Of a stretch of 64,000 bases of DNA, positions 39,872-50,040 are shown piece by piece. The translations under genes and the position numbers were made by a program. The notes below the pieces were generated by a model. That model ran no database searches and was not told the DNA's origin. It saw only the letters and a program-made list of their open reading frames with translations. This DNA comes from Gammaproteobacteria bacterium (GTDB lineage: Bacteria; Pseudomonadota; Gammaproteobacteria; JAJFKG01): assembly GCA_021773335.1 (NCBI GenBank), contig JAJFKG010000006.1, forward strand, positions 1 through 64,000, given 5' to 3'. Each line of letters opens with the position of its first letter. Position 1 is the first letter of the stretch.

Positions 39872-40912
39872 ATGCTAACTATCAATAGCTTCAAAAAACT
39901 ATATACGGCTCTTTATAACTCCGATAACGATCCGAAGTTTATTGCAACGTCATTACGCACACCTATCGAACTAACTTATAAAAACCGCGTGCTAACGGTA
40001 CATGATCCTAAAAAAGTAATATCTTCATTTTTTCCCAAAAGTCCTCCGCACCAATGCGACAGCACTAAAACACCATTTCGCTATGGAGTACGCACAGATC
40101 CGCATCATAGTCTTTGGCATGCTGGCCCTATTGCTGATGATAACCACCATCACTTATGCAAATATAACGCTACGTTCGAAGATTTCACCCCTGACGATTT
40201 AAATTGCCTGTTAAAACAAATTGCGACATTCGAAAACGAAATTAAACAAGACGCACAACAGGGTAAAGCAACGAGCTCTTTTACTACAGACGAACGCCAT
40301 GCAATATGCCATGATTTTGATAAGTTCCGCCAACAGCATGCCGATGTGCTCGCGCGGTCAATTTACGCAAGAATGGAGCAAGCTTATACACGTACTGTCT
40401 ATGCTGCCGCAACCAGCTTCGCCAACACACTTTTGGAAAACGTCTGTAAACCTTGGTTAATTCGTTTTGGTTTACCCACTTATGCGGCATCTATACTGAC
40501 TATGGGTTTACAGAGCATGCTCACGTACATGCTGAATACATCAATTGCCGGTGTATTTGGTAACATCACTGCGACGCTATTACGCACGGAAAAAATCAAA
40601 GAGGTGTTACAGACTATTGGCATACCACCAGCACTCACCACCTTTATTGCAAATACCTTGATCCCCGCTATCGCACTGTTAACAAGCCCTGTTACCATTC
40701 TTGAACTTGGCTTAAGCATAACTGGCGCAATGCTGGGTGCTGCGATAGCTGGCTATGTCGCATTACGTTCCGACGACCAGTTGGAATTTTTGCAACAACG
40801 CGAGCGGGATCGGGCCGCAATCGCAGAGTGGAAAAAAGCACAACGCGAGCGGGCGGATAGTTCAAAGAGCGCAACAAGTCCGACTCTCTCTCTTTCACCT
40901 GGCACTTCATAA
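39872..40912 (+). CDS. Hypothetical membrane protein, effector-like
   Basis: A 346-residue protein with no family I recognise. Residues 1 to about 170 are soluble, His/Asp-rich and contain DDNHHHLCKYNATFEDFTPDDL. About 185-300 hold several hydrophobic segments (YAASILTMGLQSMLTYML, TTFIANTLIPAIALLTSPV, LGLSITGAMLGAAIAGYVA). The C-terminus is a charged helix (FLQQRERDRAAIAEWKKAQ) followed by a Ser/Thr/Pro-rich tail ending SLSPGTS. A soluble domain, internal hydrophobic hairpins and a polar small-residue C-terminus resemble Dot/Icm effectors. It is monocistronic, with TGGAAAG before the ATG. This assignment is inference. Confidence 0.6.
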   Translation: MLTINSFKKLYTALYNSDNDPKFIATSLRTPIELTYKNRVLTVHDPKKVISSFFPKSPPHQCDSTKTPFRYGVRTDPHHSLWHAGPIADDNHHHLCKYNATFEDFTPDDLNCLLKQIATFENEIKQDAQQGKATSSFTTDERHAICHDFDKFRQQHADVLARSIYARMEQAYTRTVYAAATSFANTLLENVCKPWLIRFGLPTYAASILTMGLQSMLTYMLNTSIAGVFGNITATLLRTEKIKEVLQTIGIPPALTTFIANTLIPAIALLTSPVTILELGLSITGAMLGAAIAGYVALRSDDQLEFLQQRERDRAAIAEWKKAQRERADSSKSATSPTLSLSPGTS

Positions 40913-41092
40913 TATTATTAGGTGCAAAATTTATCATTTGCGCAAAACATTGGTGCTTTTATTTTCCAACCAATAAACCTTTGCGGCAAACATGTCGCTA
41001 TCTTGCAGCTAACTTCGGCGAACTAGACACCCGTATTTTTTTCAGGCACAATCACCGCAAAATTAATTAGCAACCTTATTTGTGGTAATTTT

Positions 41093-41533
41093 ATGGCCAA
41101 AATCTTAGTCCTAAATGGACCTAATTTAAATCTTTTGGGCAAACGTGAACCAGATGTTTACGGCCCCATTTCTCTGGCTGACATCGACAAAAATCTTGTC
41201 CAACTCGCACAACAGCTCAAGCATGAACTCAATACCTTACAAAGTAATGCTGAACATGAATTAATCGATGCCATACAAAAAGCCAGCAAAAACAAAATTG
41301 ATCTTCTCATCATTAATCCTGCTGCCTTCACGCATACCAGCATCGCCTTGCGCGATGCCTTGGCCGCAGTGGCTATCCCTTACATAGAAGTACATCTATC
41401 TAATATTCACGCGCGCGAACCTTTTCGCCAATGTTCTTATTTTTCCGACCAAGCTATCGGTGTTTTATGTGGTTTTGGGGCCAAAGGGTATGAACTCGCC
41501 CTCTTGGCAGCAGATAATTATTTACAACAGTGA
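41093..41533 (+). CDS. aroQ: Type II 3-dehydroquinate dehydratase
   Basis: AroQ makes 3-dehydroshikimate in the shikimate pathway. The 146-residue protein shows [20 protein letters not shown] (with the catalytic-loop Arg and Tyr), [17 protein letters not shown] and the [14 protein letters not shown] segment. It forms dodecamers in the cytoplasm. Six bases separate it from accB, the usual aroQ-accB-accC operon. Confidence 0.97.
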   Translation: MAKILVLNGPNLNLLGKREPDVYGPISLADIDKNLVQLAQQLKHELNTLQSNAEHELIDAIQKASKNKIDLLIINPAAFTHTSIALRDALAAVAIPYIEVHLSNIHAREPFRQCSYFSDQAIGVLCGFGAKGYELALLAADNYLQQ

Positions 41534-41539
41534 GCAACA

Positions 41540-42004
41540 ATGACCATGGATATAAGAAAAGTTAAAAAACTGATTGAATTAATCGACGAAACCGGTGTCG
41601 CCGAAATTGAAATTCACGAAGGTGAAGAGTCCGTGCGTATTAGCCGCTACGGCAGTGGCGCTGCGGCACCACAAGTTGTCATGGCAGCAGCCGCACCTAC
41701 GCATGCACCAGCCGCCCCCAGCCACGATGCTGCCCCCAACAGTAGTGACAAATCTGATGCTATACCCAATGGCCACACGGTTAATTCGCCTATGGTTGGC
41801 ACTATGTACACCTCTCCCTCACCCGGCGCACCCGTGTTTGTTGACATCGGCCAACACGTCGAAGCCGGTGACACCCTTTGTATTATCGAAGCTATGAAAA
41901 TGTTCAACCAAATCGAAGCCGACAAGGCCGGCATTGTCAAAGCACGTTTGGTCGAAAATGGCCAACCGGTTGAATTTAATCAACCCCTGTTTATCATCGA
42001 ATAA
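41540..42004 (+). CDS. accB: Biotin carboxyl carrier protein of acetyl-CoA carboxylase
   Basis: AccB carries biotin between the carboxylase and transferase halves of acetyl-CoA carboxylase in fatty-acid synthesis. The 154-residue protein has an N-terminal helical region, an Ala/Pro-rich linker (about 45-80) and the biotinyl domain with [15 protein letters not shown], where the central lysine is biotinylated. The start may be ATG 41540 or the in-frame ATG two codons later. accC follows after 23 bp. Confidence 0.97.
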   Translation: MTMDIRKVKKLIELIDETGVAEIEIHEGEESVRISRYGSGAAAPQVVMAAAAPTHAPAAPSHDAAPNSSDKSDAIPNGHTVNSPMVGTMYTSPSPGAPVFVDIGQHVEAGDTLCIIEAMKMFNQIEADKAGIVKARLVENGQPVEFNQPLFIIE

Positions 42005-42027
42005 TAACCATAAAAGAAGAGTACACC

Positions 42028-43365
42028 ATGTTAGAAAAAGTCGTTATTGCTAATCGTGGGGAAATTGCATTACGTATCTTACGCGCGTGCAAAGAATTGG
42101 GCATCAAAACCGTAGCGGCACATTCGATTTCAGACCGCGATTTAATTCACGTACGCCTGGCTGACGAATCCGTGTGTATCGGTCCCGACATGGTCTCTGA
42201 AAGTTATCTTAATATTCCTGCTGTGATCAGTGCTGCTGAAGTTTCCGATGCGGTTGCCATTCATCCAGGTTATGGTTTCTTGGCAGAAAACGCTAACTTT
42301 GCTGAACAAGTTGAAAAAAGTGGGTTTATTTTTATTGGCCCGAACGCTGATACCATTCGCTTAATGGGTGATAAAGTCTCTGCAATCGATGCCATGCAAG
42401 CAGCGGGGGTACCCTGCGTACCTGGTTCTGGTGGCCCCTTGGGCGAAGATCCTCAAGAAAATCTCGCCATTGCCCGCAACATTGGCTACCCCGTCATTAT
42501 TAAAGCTGCTGGCGGCGGCGGTCGTGGCATGCGTGTTGTACACAGCGAAGCCGCATTAACAAATGCCGTTGCCATGACCAAAGCCGAAGCCAGCGCCAGC
42601 TTCAATAACAGCACCGTATACATGGAAAAATTTCTTGAAAACCCGCGCCATATTGAAATCCAAGTGCTTGCCGACGGCCAAGGTAATGCAATCCATTTAG
42701 CTGAACGCGATTGTTCTTTACAACGCCGCCATCAAAAAGTTGTCGAAGAAGCACCGGCGCCAGGCATTACTGTAGAACAACGACAAAAGATCGGAAAACG
42801 CTGCGTCGATGCCTGCATCAAAATGAATTATCGTGGCGCAGGGACATTTGAATTTCTATACGAGAACGGCGAATTCTATTTTATTGAAATGAATACACGT
42901 ATCCAAGTCGAACACCCCATCACAGAAATGATCACTGGTGTGGATTTAGTTAAGGAGCAATTACGTATTGCTGCTGGTGAAAAGCTACGTTACCAACAAA
43001 GTGATATCAAAATCACAGGTCATGCTATCGAATGTCGGATTAACGCAGAAGACCCTTACAACTTCACCCCTAGCCCCGGCAAAATAAGCATCTTCCATGC
43101 GCCTGGTGGTCCCGGTGTGCGTGTTGATTCGCATGTTTATAGCAGTTACACCGTACCACCACACTACGATTCGTTGATCGGCAAACTCATCGCGCATGGT
43201 GAAGACCGTGCCACCGCCATTGCGCGCATGCGTAATGCCTTAGATGAAATCATCGTTGAAGGCATCAAAACCAATATCCAGTTGCACCAAGATATTATGC
43301 GCGACGGCAACTTCATACAGGGCGGCGTAAATATTCATTACCTTGAAGAAAAACTTAATCTGTAG
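42028..43365 (+). CDS. accC: Biotin carboxylase subunit of acetyl-CoA carboxylase
   Basis: AccC carboxylates biotin on AccB with ATP and bicarbonate. The 445-residue ATP-grasp protein shows [21 protein letters not shown], the glycine loop [33 protein letters not shown] and [16 protein letters not shown]. Motifs and length are normal. It converges with the AlbA_2 gene, with only 6 bp between stop codons. prmA, which often follows accC directly, is displaced by that insertion. Confidence 0.98.
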   Translation: MLEKVVIANRGEIALRILRACKELGIKTVAAHSISDRDLIHVRLADESVCIGPDMVSESYLNIPAVISAAEVSDAVAIHPGYGFLAENANFAEQVEKSGFIFIGPNADTIRLMGDKVSAIDAMQAAGVPCVPGSGGPLGEDPQENLAIARNIGYPVIIKAAGGGGRGMRVVHSEAALTNAVAMTKAEASASFNNSTVYMEKFLENPRHIEIQVLADGQGNAIHLAERDCSLQRRHQKVVEEAPAPGITVEQRQKIGKRCVDACIKMNYRGAGTFEFLYENGEFYFIEMNTRIQVEHPITEMITGVDLVKEQLRIAAGEKLRYQQSDIKITGHAIECRINAEDPYNFTPSPGKISIFHAPGGPGVRVDSHVYSSYTVPPHYDSLIGKLIAHGEDRATAIARMRNALDEIIVEGIKTNIQLHQDIMRDGNFIQGGVNIHYLEEKLNL

Positions 43366-43371
43366 AAAAAC

Positions 43372-44706
43372 TTACGTGTCTTTTTTCAAGAGTATATAAC
43401 TTGTTGCTTTGCCACGACCTAGTTTAGTTAGTAGATCTTGCTGTAATAGTACGTTAAGCTCCCTAAGAGCAGTATCATTACTGCAACCAAGCGCCATCGC
43501 TGCTTCACCTATGGTTATTGTTTTTCTTTGTTCCACAAACTGGTACAAACGCTGCTGCCTTTGCGTCAACGCACTTAATTTATCGGTGGCAAGCTTCTTG
43601 TAAAATCTTATATTGAAGAAATTGGTAGCACTCACCTCTAGCGGAGGATTGTTATTCTGTTGTAATGCTTGCCGCATACGATCAAAGCCACTGCCAACCC
43701 GCTCAATGTAGCCAGCACGATGCAATAGATCAGCAATCAATCTATTCCGTCGCACGCTGCGTTGGCCTAAGCTTGCAATGGTTAATCCATGATATAAGCC
43801 ACCAGGATTTTCAATCTCAATTTTATCTGGGTAAATATGAATATAAATGTGTGAACCATCATAATTATAATCACGATGTACAACAGCGTTGATAACTGCT
43901 TCGCGCAGCGCAACTAGCGGATACTCATGAATTTCTTCATGCACTGGGCTTTGCGCAACAACATTGATAGCGACTGCAGTATGGCGCTGTATGAACGTAA
44001 GCGCTTGTTCTATCTGTTGTATCAAACTACCTTTATAATCTTGCTTATCTATAATAGAAAAACGATCCTGACTTTTGTATCTTACTGCCGTGATATAGCC
44101 CTCCGGGTAGAGTTTTTGGGGTTCTTTGGCAAAGAATAAGATCCCTGTATTGTTAAGCACAAGCTTGCTAGCGTCTTTGTGAGCGACCGATAAACTTTGT
44201 AGTACATCCTGCGCCGGTAACTTAGTTTGAATGTCGCATAGATTGAGAAACTCGTGATAACTCTGTTGGGAAAAGTCACCAGGAAAGCTAAATTTCGGAT
44301 TTAACGTTTCATCAAACTGAATTTTGGAGGAATTTGTTATTAAAACAACAATATCATCACGTCTTAATTTTTGCGAGTTAGGTCCCATACGTAAGAAAAA
44401 CCCATCCTTACAGCGATAGGGTTTATCCCCACCCTCCGCAACTCGCACTTCAAGGACATTGCCGTAACTAATCAATTCAACTTTAATGCTAGGATCGCAA
44501 TTATGGGCAATATCTGTAACCTGGCTTTTTAATTTATTACAAATGTCTATGCCCACAACCTTACCAGCGTCATCAACCCCCAAGTAGACAGAGCCACCTG
44601 CTGCATTTGCAAACGCAACGATTTCTCGGTCTAAATGCGCAAGTTTTTCTTTAAACTCAATTTTATATCCTTCGCCTTGCTGAAGAATTATTTGTAACTC
44701 ATTCAT
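43372..44706 (-). CDS. AlbA_2/Schlafen-domain ATP-binding transcriptional regulator
   Basis: A 444-residue protein of the AlbA_2-HATPase-winged-helix type. The N-terminal AlbA_2 domain (about 10-120) has EFKEKLAHLDREIVAFANAAGGSVYLGVDD. The middle ATPase-like region shows LREAVINAVVHRDYNYDGSHIY and IENPGGL (about 260-305), and a C-terminal winged helix occupies about 370-435 (TIGEAAMALGCSNDTALRELN). Relatives are annotated as putative transcriptional regulators, and some Schlafen-like AlbA_2 proteins occur in defence islands. It lies inside the otherwise conserved accC-prmA interval on the opposite strand, so it was inserted. Repeats just upstream suggest autoregulation. Confidence 0.85.
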   Translation of the reverse strand: MNELQIILQQGEGYKIEFKEKLAHLDREIVAFANAAGGSVYLGVDDAGKVVGIDICNKLKSQVTDIAHNCDPSIKVELISYGNVLEVRVAEGGDKPYRCKDGFFLRMGPNSQKLRRDDIVVLITNSSKIQFDETLNPKFSFPGDFSQQSYHEFLNLCDIQTKLPAQDVLQSLSVAHKDASKLVLNNTGILFFAKEPQKLYPEGYITAVRYKSQDRFSIIDKQDYKGSLIQQIEQALTFIQRHTAVAINVVAQSPVHEEIHEYPLVALREAVINAVVHRDYNYDGSHIYIHIYPDKIEIENPGGLYHGLTIASLGQRSVRRNRLIADLLHRAGYIERVGSGFDRMRQALQQNNNPPLEVSATNFFNIRFYKKLATDKLSALTQRQQRLYQFVEQRKTITIGEAAMALGCSNDTALRELNVLLQQDLLTKLGRGKATSYILLKKDT

Positions 44707-44740
44707 AACAACATTATATTGCAGATCCGTAAATTAAGCA

Positions 44741-44783
44741 AAAATTTGCGGCGTATTTGCGGCGTATTTGCGGCGCAAATTTT
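44741..44783. promoter_or_regulatory. Triple 11-bp repeat and inverted repeat, likely operator
   Basis: Three head-to-tail copies of ATTTGCGGCGT (44744-44754, 44755-44765, 44766-44776 with final C) end in the palindrome ATTTGCGGCGCAAAT. The whole block is bounded by a perfect inverted pair, AAAATTTGCG (44741-44750) and CGCAAATTTT (44774-44783). It lies 35 bp upstream of the AlbA_2 regulator start, where an autoregulatory operator is expected. Repeat spacing equals one DNA helical turn. Confidence 0.55.
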
Positions 44784-44944
44784 AAGGAAAAAATAAAACT
44801 TATAGAATTCAAATGGTTAGGCGGGCAAAAAAACTCTGTCAAATCAACAGGTGACGCGTGCTAGCTTATCCTCTCACCCTTGAGGGTACGCGAGGCACAG
44901 CTGTGCTAAACTCTCCTACTTTCGATTTCACAAGAGTGGCTACA

Positions 44945-45829
44945 ATGCCTTGGCAACAACTGACGTTACAAACCGAGCGTGACCGCGCCCAACAAATAGA
45001 TGATTTACTCACGGAATTAGGTGCTTGCGCCGTTACCATTCAAGATGCTGGCGATAATCCTATTTACGAACCCGCGCCGGGCGAGACACCGTTGTGGCAG
45101 GACTGTCAGGTCACTGGTTTATTTACCGCTGACATTCATATCGACGCTATAACGCAGACATTGCGACCCGAGCTTAGTGAAGCAGAAAAACAGAGTCTCA
45201 GTTTGAGTACCTTGGCCGACCAAGATTGGCAACGTGCTTGGCAAGATGATTTTCACCCCCAGCAATTCGGTGATAATTTATGGATTTGTCCCAGTTGGCA
45301 GAACCCTCCCTGCCCTGAAGCAATCAATATACTGTTAGATCCTGGGCTTGCCTTTGGCAGTGGCTCACACCCGACTACTGCCTTATGTTTAGAATGGCTC
45401 GCGCAGCATAATCTACAAAACAAACTAGTCATTGATTATGGTTGTGGCTCAGGCATTTTAGCAATTGCCGCCGCCAAACTGGGGGCTCGTCAGGTGTATG
45501 CTATCGATCATGACCCGCAAGCTTTGCTCGCTACACACAATAATGCGGCTAATAATGACCTCAGCGGTACGCACATCACCACTCTGACTCCCGACCAGAT
45601 ACCCGCATTGCAAGCCGATATTCTAATTGCCAATATTGTTGCTAATCCCTTGTGTGAGCTAGCCCCCCGCTTTGCCGAACTGCTAAATCCTGGTGGCAAC
45701 ATCGTATTATCAGGCATCTTACCCGATCAAAACGAGCAAATTAGCCACACGTTTGCGGGTCAATTTGTCCTCGATAAACCCATCCAAAAAGATACTTGGC
45801 TGCGCGTTACAGGGCAAAAACACTGCTAA
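44945..45829 (+). CDS. prmA: Ribosomal protein L11 methyltransferase
   Basis: PrmA trimethylates ribosomal protein L11 using S-adenosylmethionine. I start at the ATG at 44945 (MPWQQLTLQTERDRAQQ), giving 294 residues against 293 in E. coli; an open frame extends upstream to 44858 but is unlike the family. It shows LDPGLAFGSGSHPTTALCLEWL, the cofactor motif VIDYGCGSGILAIAAAKLGA and ILIANIVANPL, which resembles the NPPY-type site. fis lies downstream, but dusB, which usually sits between them, is missing. Confidence 0.95.
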   Translation: MPWQQLTLQTERDRAQQIDDLLTELGACAVTIQDAGDNPIYEPAPGETPLWQDCQVTGLFTADIHIDAITQTLRPELSEAEKQSLSLSTLADQDWQRAWQDDFHPQQFGDNLWICPSWQNPPCPEAINILLDPGLAFGSGSHPTTALCLEWLAQHNLQNKLVIDYGCGSGILAIAAAKLGARQVYAIDHDPQALLATHNNAANNDLSGTHITTLTPDQIPALQADILIANIVANPLCELAPRFAELLNPGGNIVLSGILPDQNEQISHTFAGQFVLDKPIQKDTWLRVTGQKHC

Positions 45830-45927
45830 GCCTATGCTCACAAAGGCAATTATGTGTTTCCCACTATTATTTGCGCAATAAAAAGGCAAAAAAAGGCCGT
45901 TTGAGCTAAAAAAGTAGCATATCGGCA

Positions 45928-45986
45928 ACTTTTTTTGCAAAAAAAGTCGATTTTTGACTTGAGTAGTTCGTTACCAGTGCTATAAT
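45928..45986 (+). promoter_or_regulatory. fis promoter region
   Basis: TTGAGT (45959-45964), a 16-bp spacer and an extended -10 (TGC TATAAT, 45978-45986) form a good promoter about 170 bp before the fis start. Just upstream is a perfect 20-bp palindrome (ACTTTTTTT-GC-AAAAAAAGT, 45928-45947), an A/T-rich site suited to bending or protein binding. The rest of the 45830-46159 gap holds a GC-rich discriminator (GGGCC) after the -10 and a long untranslated leader. Confidence 0.65.
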
Positions 45987-46159
45987 GGGCCTTCCTTGTT
46001 CAAAGGGTCACTAACATTAGAGACTTAAGAGCTAAAGGAATTAGCGGGTAAGATGCCTAGCGATTTTCGGATTGTGAAGTAACTTACCAGAACATTGGGA
46101 TGTTACAACAAAACAACAATTGTACAACCTTCTAATGGATGAGAGAGAGCAAAACGCCA

Positions 46160-46453
46160 ATGAATACATCAGACATTATTGAAACACCAAGAACTAACGA
46201 AGCAGATTCTCCTGCTGGTACTGCAACTCCAACGTTGCGTGAGTGCGTTTTAGGCGCTATGCGTAACTACTTCAACCAGCTTGGGGGTCAAAGTGTAAGC
46301 AACCTCTATGACATGGTTCTCGCAGAGATTGAAGAACCTCTGTTACGAATCGTCATGGGCCACACCAAGGGCAACCAAACCAAAGCAGCGAAATTGCTTG
46401 GCTTGAGCCGCGGCACCCTGCGCAAAAAGTTAAAAATCTACGATATCGATTAA
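46160..46453 (+). CDS. fis: DNA-binding protein Fis
   Basis: Fis is a nucleoid protein and global regulator that bends DNA as a dimer. Starting at the ATG at 46160 (MNTSDIIETPRTNEADSP) gives 97 residues, close to the 98 of E. coli; an earlier ATG at 46139 also exists, with the GAGAGAG between them serving as ribosome binding site. The C-terminal helix-turn-helix reads NQTKAAKLLGLSRGTLRKKL. It has its own promoter and a terminator, so it is monocistronic here instead of following dusB. Confidence 0.95.
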   Translation: MNTSDIIETPRTNEADSPAGTATPTLRECVLGAMRNYFNQLGGQSVSNLYDMVLAEIEEPLLRIVMGHTKGNQTKAAKLLGLSRGTLRKKLKIYDID

Positions 46454-46472
46454 TCGTTGATAATTAACGACT

Positions 46473-46500
46473 AAAAGCGGCTTCTTTGGAAGCCGCTTTT
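46473..46500. terminator. Rho-independent terminator of fis
   Basis: A perfect 12-bp stem, AAAAGCGGCTTC and GAAGCCGCTTTT, with a TTTG loop, lies 20 bp after the fis stop and separates fis from purH. Confidence 0.88.
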
Positions 46501-46558
46501 ATGTTCGAGCCCTTAATTTTAGCTAGCTGCGCAACTCCCCCAGTAAAGCTAGTTACTA

Positions 46559-48154
46559 ATGCTTACTACTAAAGACCCAATGTCCAAGACAACAACTATT
46601 AAACGTGCTTTAGTCAGTGTTTCCAACAAAGATGGCATCGTTCCATTTGTTCAGCAACTTGTTTCCCACGGTATTGAAATCATTTCCACTGGCGGCACCG
46701 CCAAACTACTCGCCTCACATGCTATTCCAGTCATAGAAATCAGCGATTACACCGGCTTTCCGGAGATGATGGATGGTCGGGTAAAAACCTTACATCCCAA
46801 AGTGCATGCCGGTATCTTGGCGCGTCGCGGTACTGATGATGCTACATTAGCAGAGCAACAAATTGGCACTATTGATATGGTTATCGTCAACCTCTACCCA
46901 TTTGCCCAAGTGACAGCACAAAGCGATTGTGACTTTGCCACAGCAATTGAAAACATTGATATCGGCGGCCCCACCATGTTGCGCGCCGCCGCCAAGAACC
47001 ACGCCTACGTCAGCGTGATTGTCGATCCCAATGACTATGATAAAGTACTTACCGAAATCAGTGTCAATCATGGCAATATTAGCGATGATACGCGCCTGCA
47101 GTTGGCCAAAAAAACCTTTGCGCATACGGCACACTATGATGCCATGATCGCCAACTATTTGTATGGCCACGCCAGTGATGGCAAGTTCCCCGATATTTAT
47201 ACTGTCCAATACGACAAACAACAAGATTTACGTTATGGTGAAAATCCACATCAGCAAGCAGCTTTTTATCGTGAAAAAAGCGCGACCACAGGCAACATCA
47301 GTACTGCCATACAATTGCAAGGCAAAGAATTATCATTTAATAATATCGCCGATAGCGATGCTGCTTTAAGTTGTGTGCAAGCCATGCCAGCGACACACCC
47401 TGCCTGTGTCATTGTCAAACATGCTAATCCATGCGGTGTGGCCTTAGGTAACGATCTACAGCAAGCCTATCAACGCGCCTTCGCAACCGATAGTACGTCG
47501 GCGTTTGGTGGTATCATTGCCCTGAACCAGACTCTCGATAGCAAAACGGCACAGACAATTATTGCCAATCAATTCGTCGAAGTCATCATCGCACCACACA
47601 TCGATGACGATGCAAAAGCCATCCTCGCAACGAAAAAGAATGTGCGCGTCTTACAGACGGGGCATTGGACTGTTGGTGCAGCGACTGATTCACTAGATTA
47701 TAAAAAAGTCGTAGGTGGCCTATTAATTCAACACAACGATAGCGGTTTTATAGCTGATTCAGATTTACGTGGCGTCACCACACGGCACGCTACCGAGCAA
47801 GAATTAAAAGATTTATTGTTCGCATGGCGCGTTGCGAAATATGTAAAATCCAATGCCATTGTCTATGCTAAAGACGAACAAACCATCGGTATCGGCGCGG
47901 GGCAAATGAGCCGCATCGATAGTGCTAAAATCGCAGGCATTAAAGCACAAGCTGCTGGCTTAACTGTCGATGGCAGTGTCATGGCATCAGATGCTTTTTT
48001 CCCATTTCGCGATAGCATTGATACCGCCGCCACGGCTGGTATCACCGCTATCATCCAACCTGGTGGCTCAATCCGGGATAAAGAAGTCATACAAGCGGCA
48101 AATGAAGCAAATATCGCCATGGTATTCACTGGCATGCGTCATTTCCGACATTAA
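46559..48154 (+). CDS. purH: AICAR formyltransferase / IMP cyclohydrolase
   Basis: PurH performs the last two steps of purine synthesis to IMP. The 531-residue protein begins with the IMP cyclohydrolase domain ([45 protein letters not shown]) and ends with the formyltransferase domain ([46 protein letters not shown]). ATG 46559 or ATG 46580 could be the start; neither has a clear ribosome binding site. purD follows after 28 bp. Confidence 0.97.
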   Translation: MLTTKDPMSKTTTIKRALVSVSNKDGIVPFVQQLVSHGIEIISTGGTAKLLASHAIPVIEISDYTGFPEMMDGRVKTLHPKVHAGILARRGTDDATLAEQQIGTIDMVIVNLYPFAQVTAQSDCDFATAIENIDIGGPTMLRAAAKNHAYVSVIVDPNDYDKVLTEISVNHGNISDDTRLQLAKKTFAHTAHYDAMIANYLYGHASDGKFPDIYTVQYDKQQDLRYGENPHQQAAFYREKSATTGNISTAIQLQGKELSFNNIADSDAALSCVQAMPATHPACVIVKHANPCGVALGNDLQQAYQRAFATDSTSAFGGIIALNQTLDSKTAQTIIANQFVEVIIAPHIDDDAKAILATKKNVRVLQTGHWTVGAATDSLDYKKVVGGLLIQHNDSGFIADSDLRGVTTRHATEQELKDLLFAWRVAKYVKSNAIVYAKDEQTIGIGAGQMSRIDSAKIAGIKAQAAGLTVDGSVMASDAFFPFRDSIDTAATAGITAIIQPGGSIRDKEVIQAANEANIAMVFTGMRHFRH

Positions 48155-48182
48155 ACTATAGTAGCTATATAGGGACACGTTA

Positions 48183-49469
48183 ATGGCCGATAAAAATGTT
48201 CTTATTATTGGTAGCGGTGGCCGAGAACATGCTCTCGCATGGAAAATCGCACAATCATCTCAAGTTAAACATGTCTTTGTAGCACCAGGTAATGCTGGGA
48301 CTGCAAACGAAATTAAAGTCAGTAATGTAACAATCGATGTTTTAGATCAACAGCGCCAAATTGAATTCGCGTGCGAAAATCATATCGATCTAACGATTAT
48401 TGGCCCAGAAGCGCCGTTAGTTAATGGTGTTGTCGATGCCTTCGAGGCTGCTGGGCTTGCGTGTTTCGGGCCACACCAGCAAGCTGCACAACTCGAAGCA
48501 TCAAAAGCTTTCAGTAAAGATTTCATGCAACGCCATGGCATCCCCACTGCACATTATGCCAACTTTACTAATGCCGCAGACGCCAAAGATTATGTTCGCA
48601 AACATGGTACACCTATTGTGATTAAAGCGGATGGCTTAGCAGCAGGGAAAGGTGTTGTGATTGCCCATACAGAAGGCGAAGCCATTTCCACCATCGATGA
48701 TATGCTCGTTAAGCAATGTTTTGGCGATGCCGGTGGACAAATTGTTATTGAAGAATTTTTAACAGGTGAAGAAGCGAGCTTCATCGTCATTACTGATGGC
48801 AAAACAGCGCTACCATTTGCCACCTCACAAGATCACAAAGCACGCGATGATGGTGATTTAGGCCCTAATACAGGCGGCATGGGCGCTTATTCGCCGGCGC
48901 CAGTGGTAAATCAAGCGCTATATGATCAAATCATGACTCGCGTCATACAACCTACCATCACCGGTATGGAAAAAGACGGCTGTCATTACCAAGGCTTTTT
49001 ATATGCTGGCGTAATGATTTCGCCACAGGGTGAAGCCAAAGTTTTAGAATTTAATTGCCGCTTTGGTGATCCAGAAACACAAGCGATTATGCTGCGCCTG
49101 CAAAGTGATCTTTATGCATTATGTGATGCTACGTTACAAGGACAACTTGCCAGCCAAACACTACAATGGGATGAACGCCCAGCCCTAGGCATTGTCTTAG
49201 CGGCAGGTGGCTACCCTGGGACTTATGCTAAAGGTGACATCATCGATGGCTTAGATACTTTTAATGAACCAGATGTAAAAGTGTTTCATGCTGGGACTAA
49301 AGTACAAGGGCAACATATTATTACTAACGGCGGTCGCGTATTGTGCGTTACCGCATTAGACAAAGATATTCAAACAGCGCAACAAAAAGCGTATGCTAAT
49401 GTCGAAAAAATTCATTGGGATCATATGTACTATCGACACGATATAGGTTATCGAGCTATCGAACGTTAG
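48183..49469 (+). CDS. purD: Phosphoribosylamine-glycine ligase
   Basis: PurD joins glycine to phosphoribosylamine with ATP in purine synthesis. The 428-residue ATP-grasp protein shows NVLIIGSGGREHALAWKIA, VFVAPGNAGT, PIVIKADGLAAGKGVVIA and the C-terminal EFNCRFGDPETQAIM. purH-purD is the standard gammaproteobacterial pair. It links to glycine supply from the Kbl/Tdh genes in this window. Confidence 0.97.
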   Translation: MADKNVLIIGSGGREHALAWKIAQSSQVKHVFVAPGNAGTANEIKVSNVTIDVLDQQRQIEFACENHIDLTIIGPEAPLVNGVVDAFEAAGLACFGPHQQAAQLEASKAFSKDFMQRHGIPTAHYANFTNAADAKDYVRKHGTPIVIKADGLAAGKGVVIAHTEGEAISTIDDMLVKQCFGDAGGQIVIEEFLTGEEASFIVITDGKTALPFATSQDHKARDDGDLGPNTGGMGAYSPAPVVNQALYDQIMTRVIQPTITGMEKDGCHYQGFLYAGVMISPQGEAKVLEFNCRFGDPETQAIMLRLQSDLYALCDATLQGQLASQTLQWDERPALGIVLAAGGYPGTYAKGDIIDGLDTFNEPDVKVFHAGTKVQGQHIITNGGRVLCVTALDKDIQTAQQKAYANVEKIHWDHMYYRHDIGYRAIER

Positions 49470-49495
49470 TTCACGACAAACTGGAGGATAAGATT

Positions 49496-49978
49496 ATGCC
49501 ATCATTTGATATCGTTTCTAAAATCGACTCTCACGAACTCAGCAATGCCATTGACCAAGCCAACCGTGAAGTCGATAATCGTTTTGATTTTAAAGGCACG
49601 AATGCAAAATTCGAATTAAATGAAGGTAAAATCACGCTGATCGCTACCAGCGAATTCCAGCTCAAACAAATGGATGACATCCTGCGTAATAAGATGGTCA
49701 AGCGCGATGTCGATACCCTCTCTTTACACTATAATGAACCGCAAACCAATCTCAGCGAAGCCCGTCAAATTGTGGATGTCAAAGAAGGCATCGACCAAGC
49801 CAGCGCGAAAAAAATCGTTAAATTGATCAAAGATCAAAAACTCAAAGTCCAAGCCTCCATCCAAGGTGATCAAGTCCGCGTTACCGGTAAAAAGCGCGAT
49901 GACCTGCAAGAAGTGATCGCCCTGCTTAAGGAACAAAAATTGGAACTGGCGCTGCAATACGAGAATTTTCGTGATTGA
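49496..49978 (+). CDS. yajQ: YajQ family nucleotide-binding protein
   Basis: A 160-residue YajQ-family protein. It begins PSFDIVSKIDSHELSNAIDQANREVDNRFDFKGT (read across residues 2-35) and has the ending KLELALQYENFRD, both diagnostic. Members bind nucleotides; in Xanthomonas a relative is a cyclic-di-GMP effector, which would fit the GGDEF/EAL protein in this window, though that link is inference. The start at 49496 is fixed by GGAGG at 49483-49487. The gap from purD is 26 bp. Confidence 0.95.
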   Translation: MPSFDIVSKIDSHELSNAIDQANREVDNRFDFKGTNAKFELNEGKITLIATSEFQLKQMDDILRNKMVKRDVDTLSLHYNEPQTNLSEARQIVDVKEGIDQASAKKIVKLIKDQKLKVQASIQGDQVRVTGKKRDDLQEVIALLKEQKLELALQYENFRD

Positions 49979-50040
49979 TCTATAACGTCATATTACTTTA
50001 ATAAACTGGAATATTTAAGTTTAAATCACATTATTTATAC

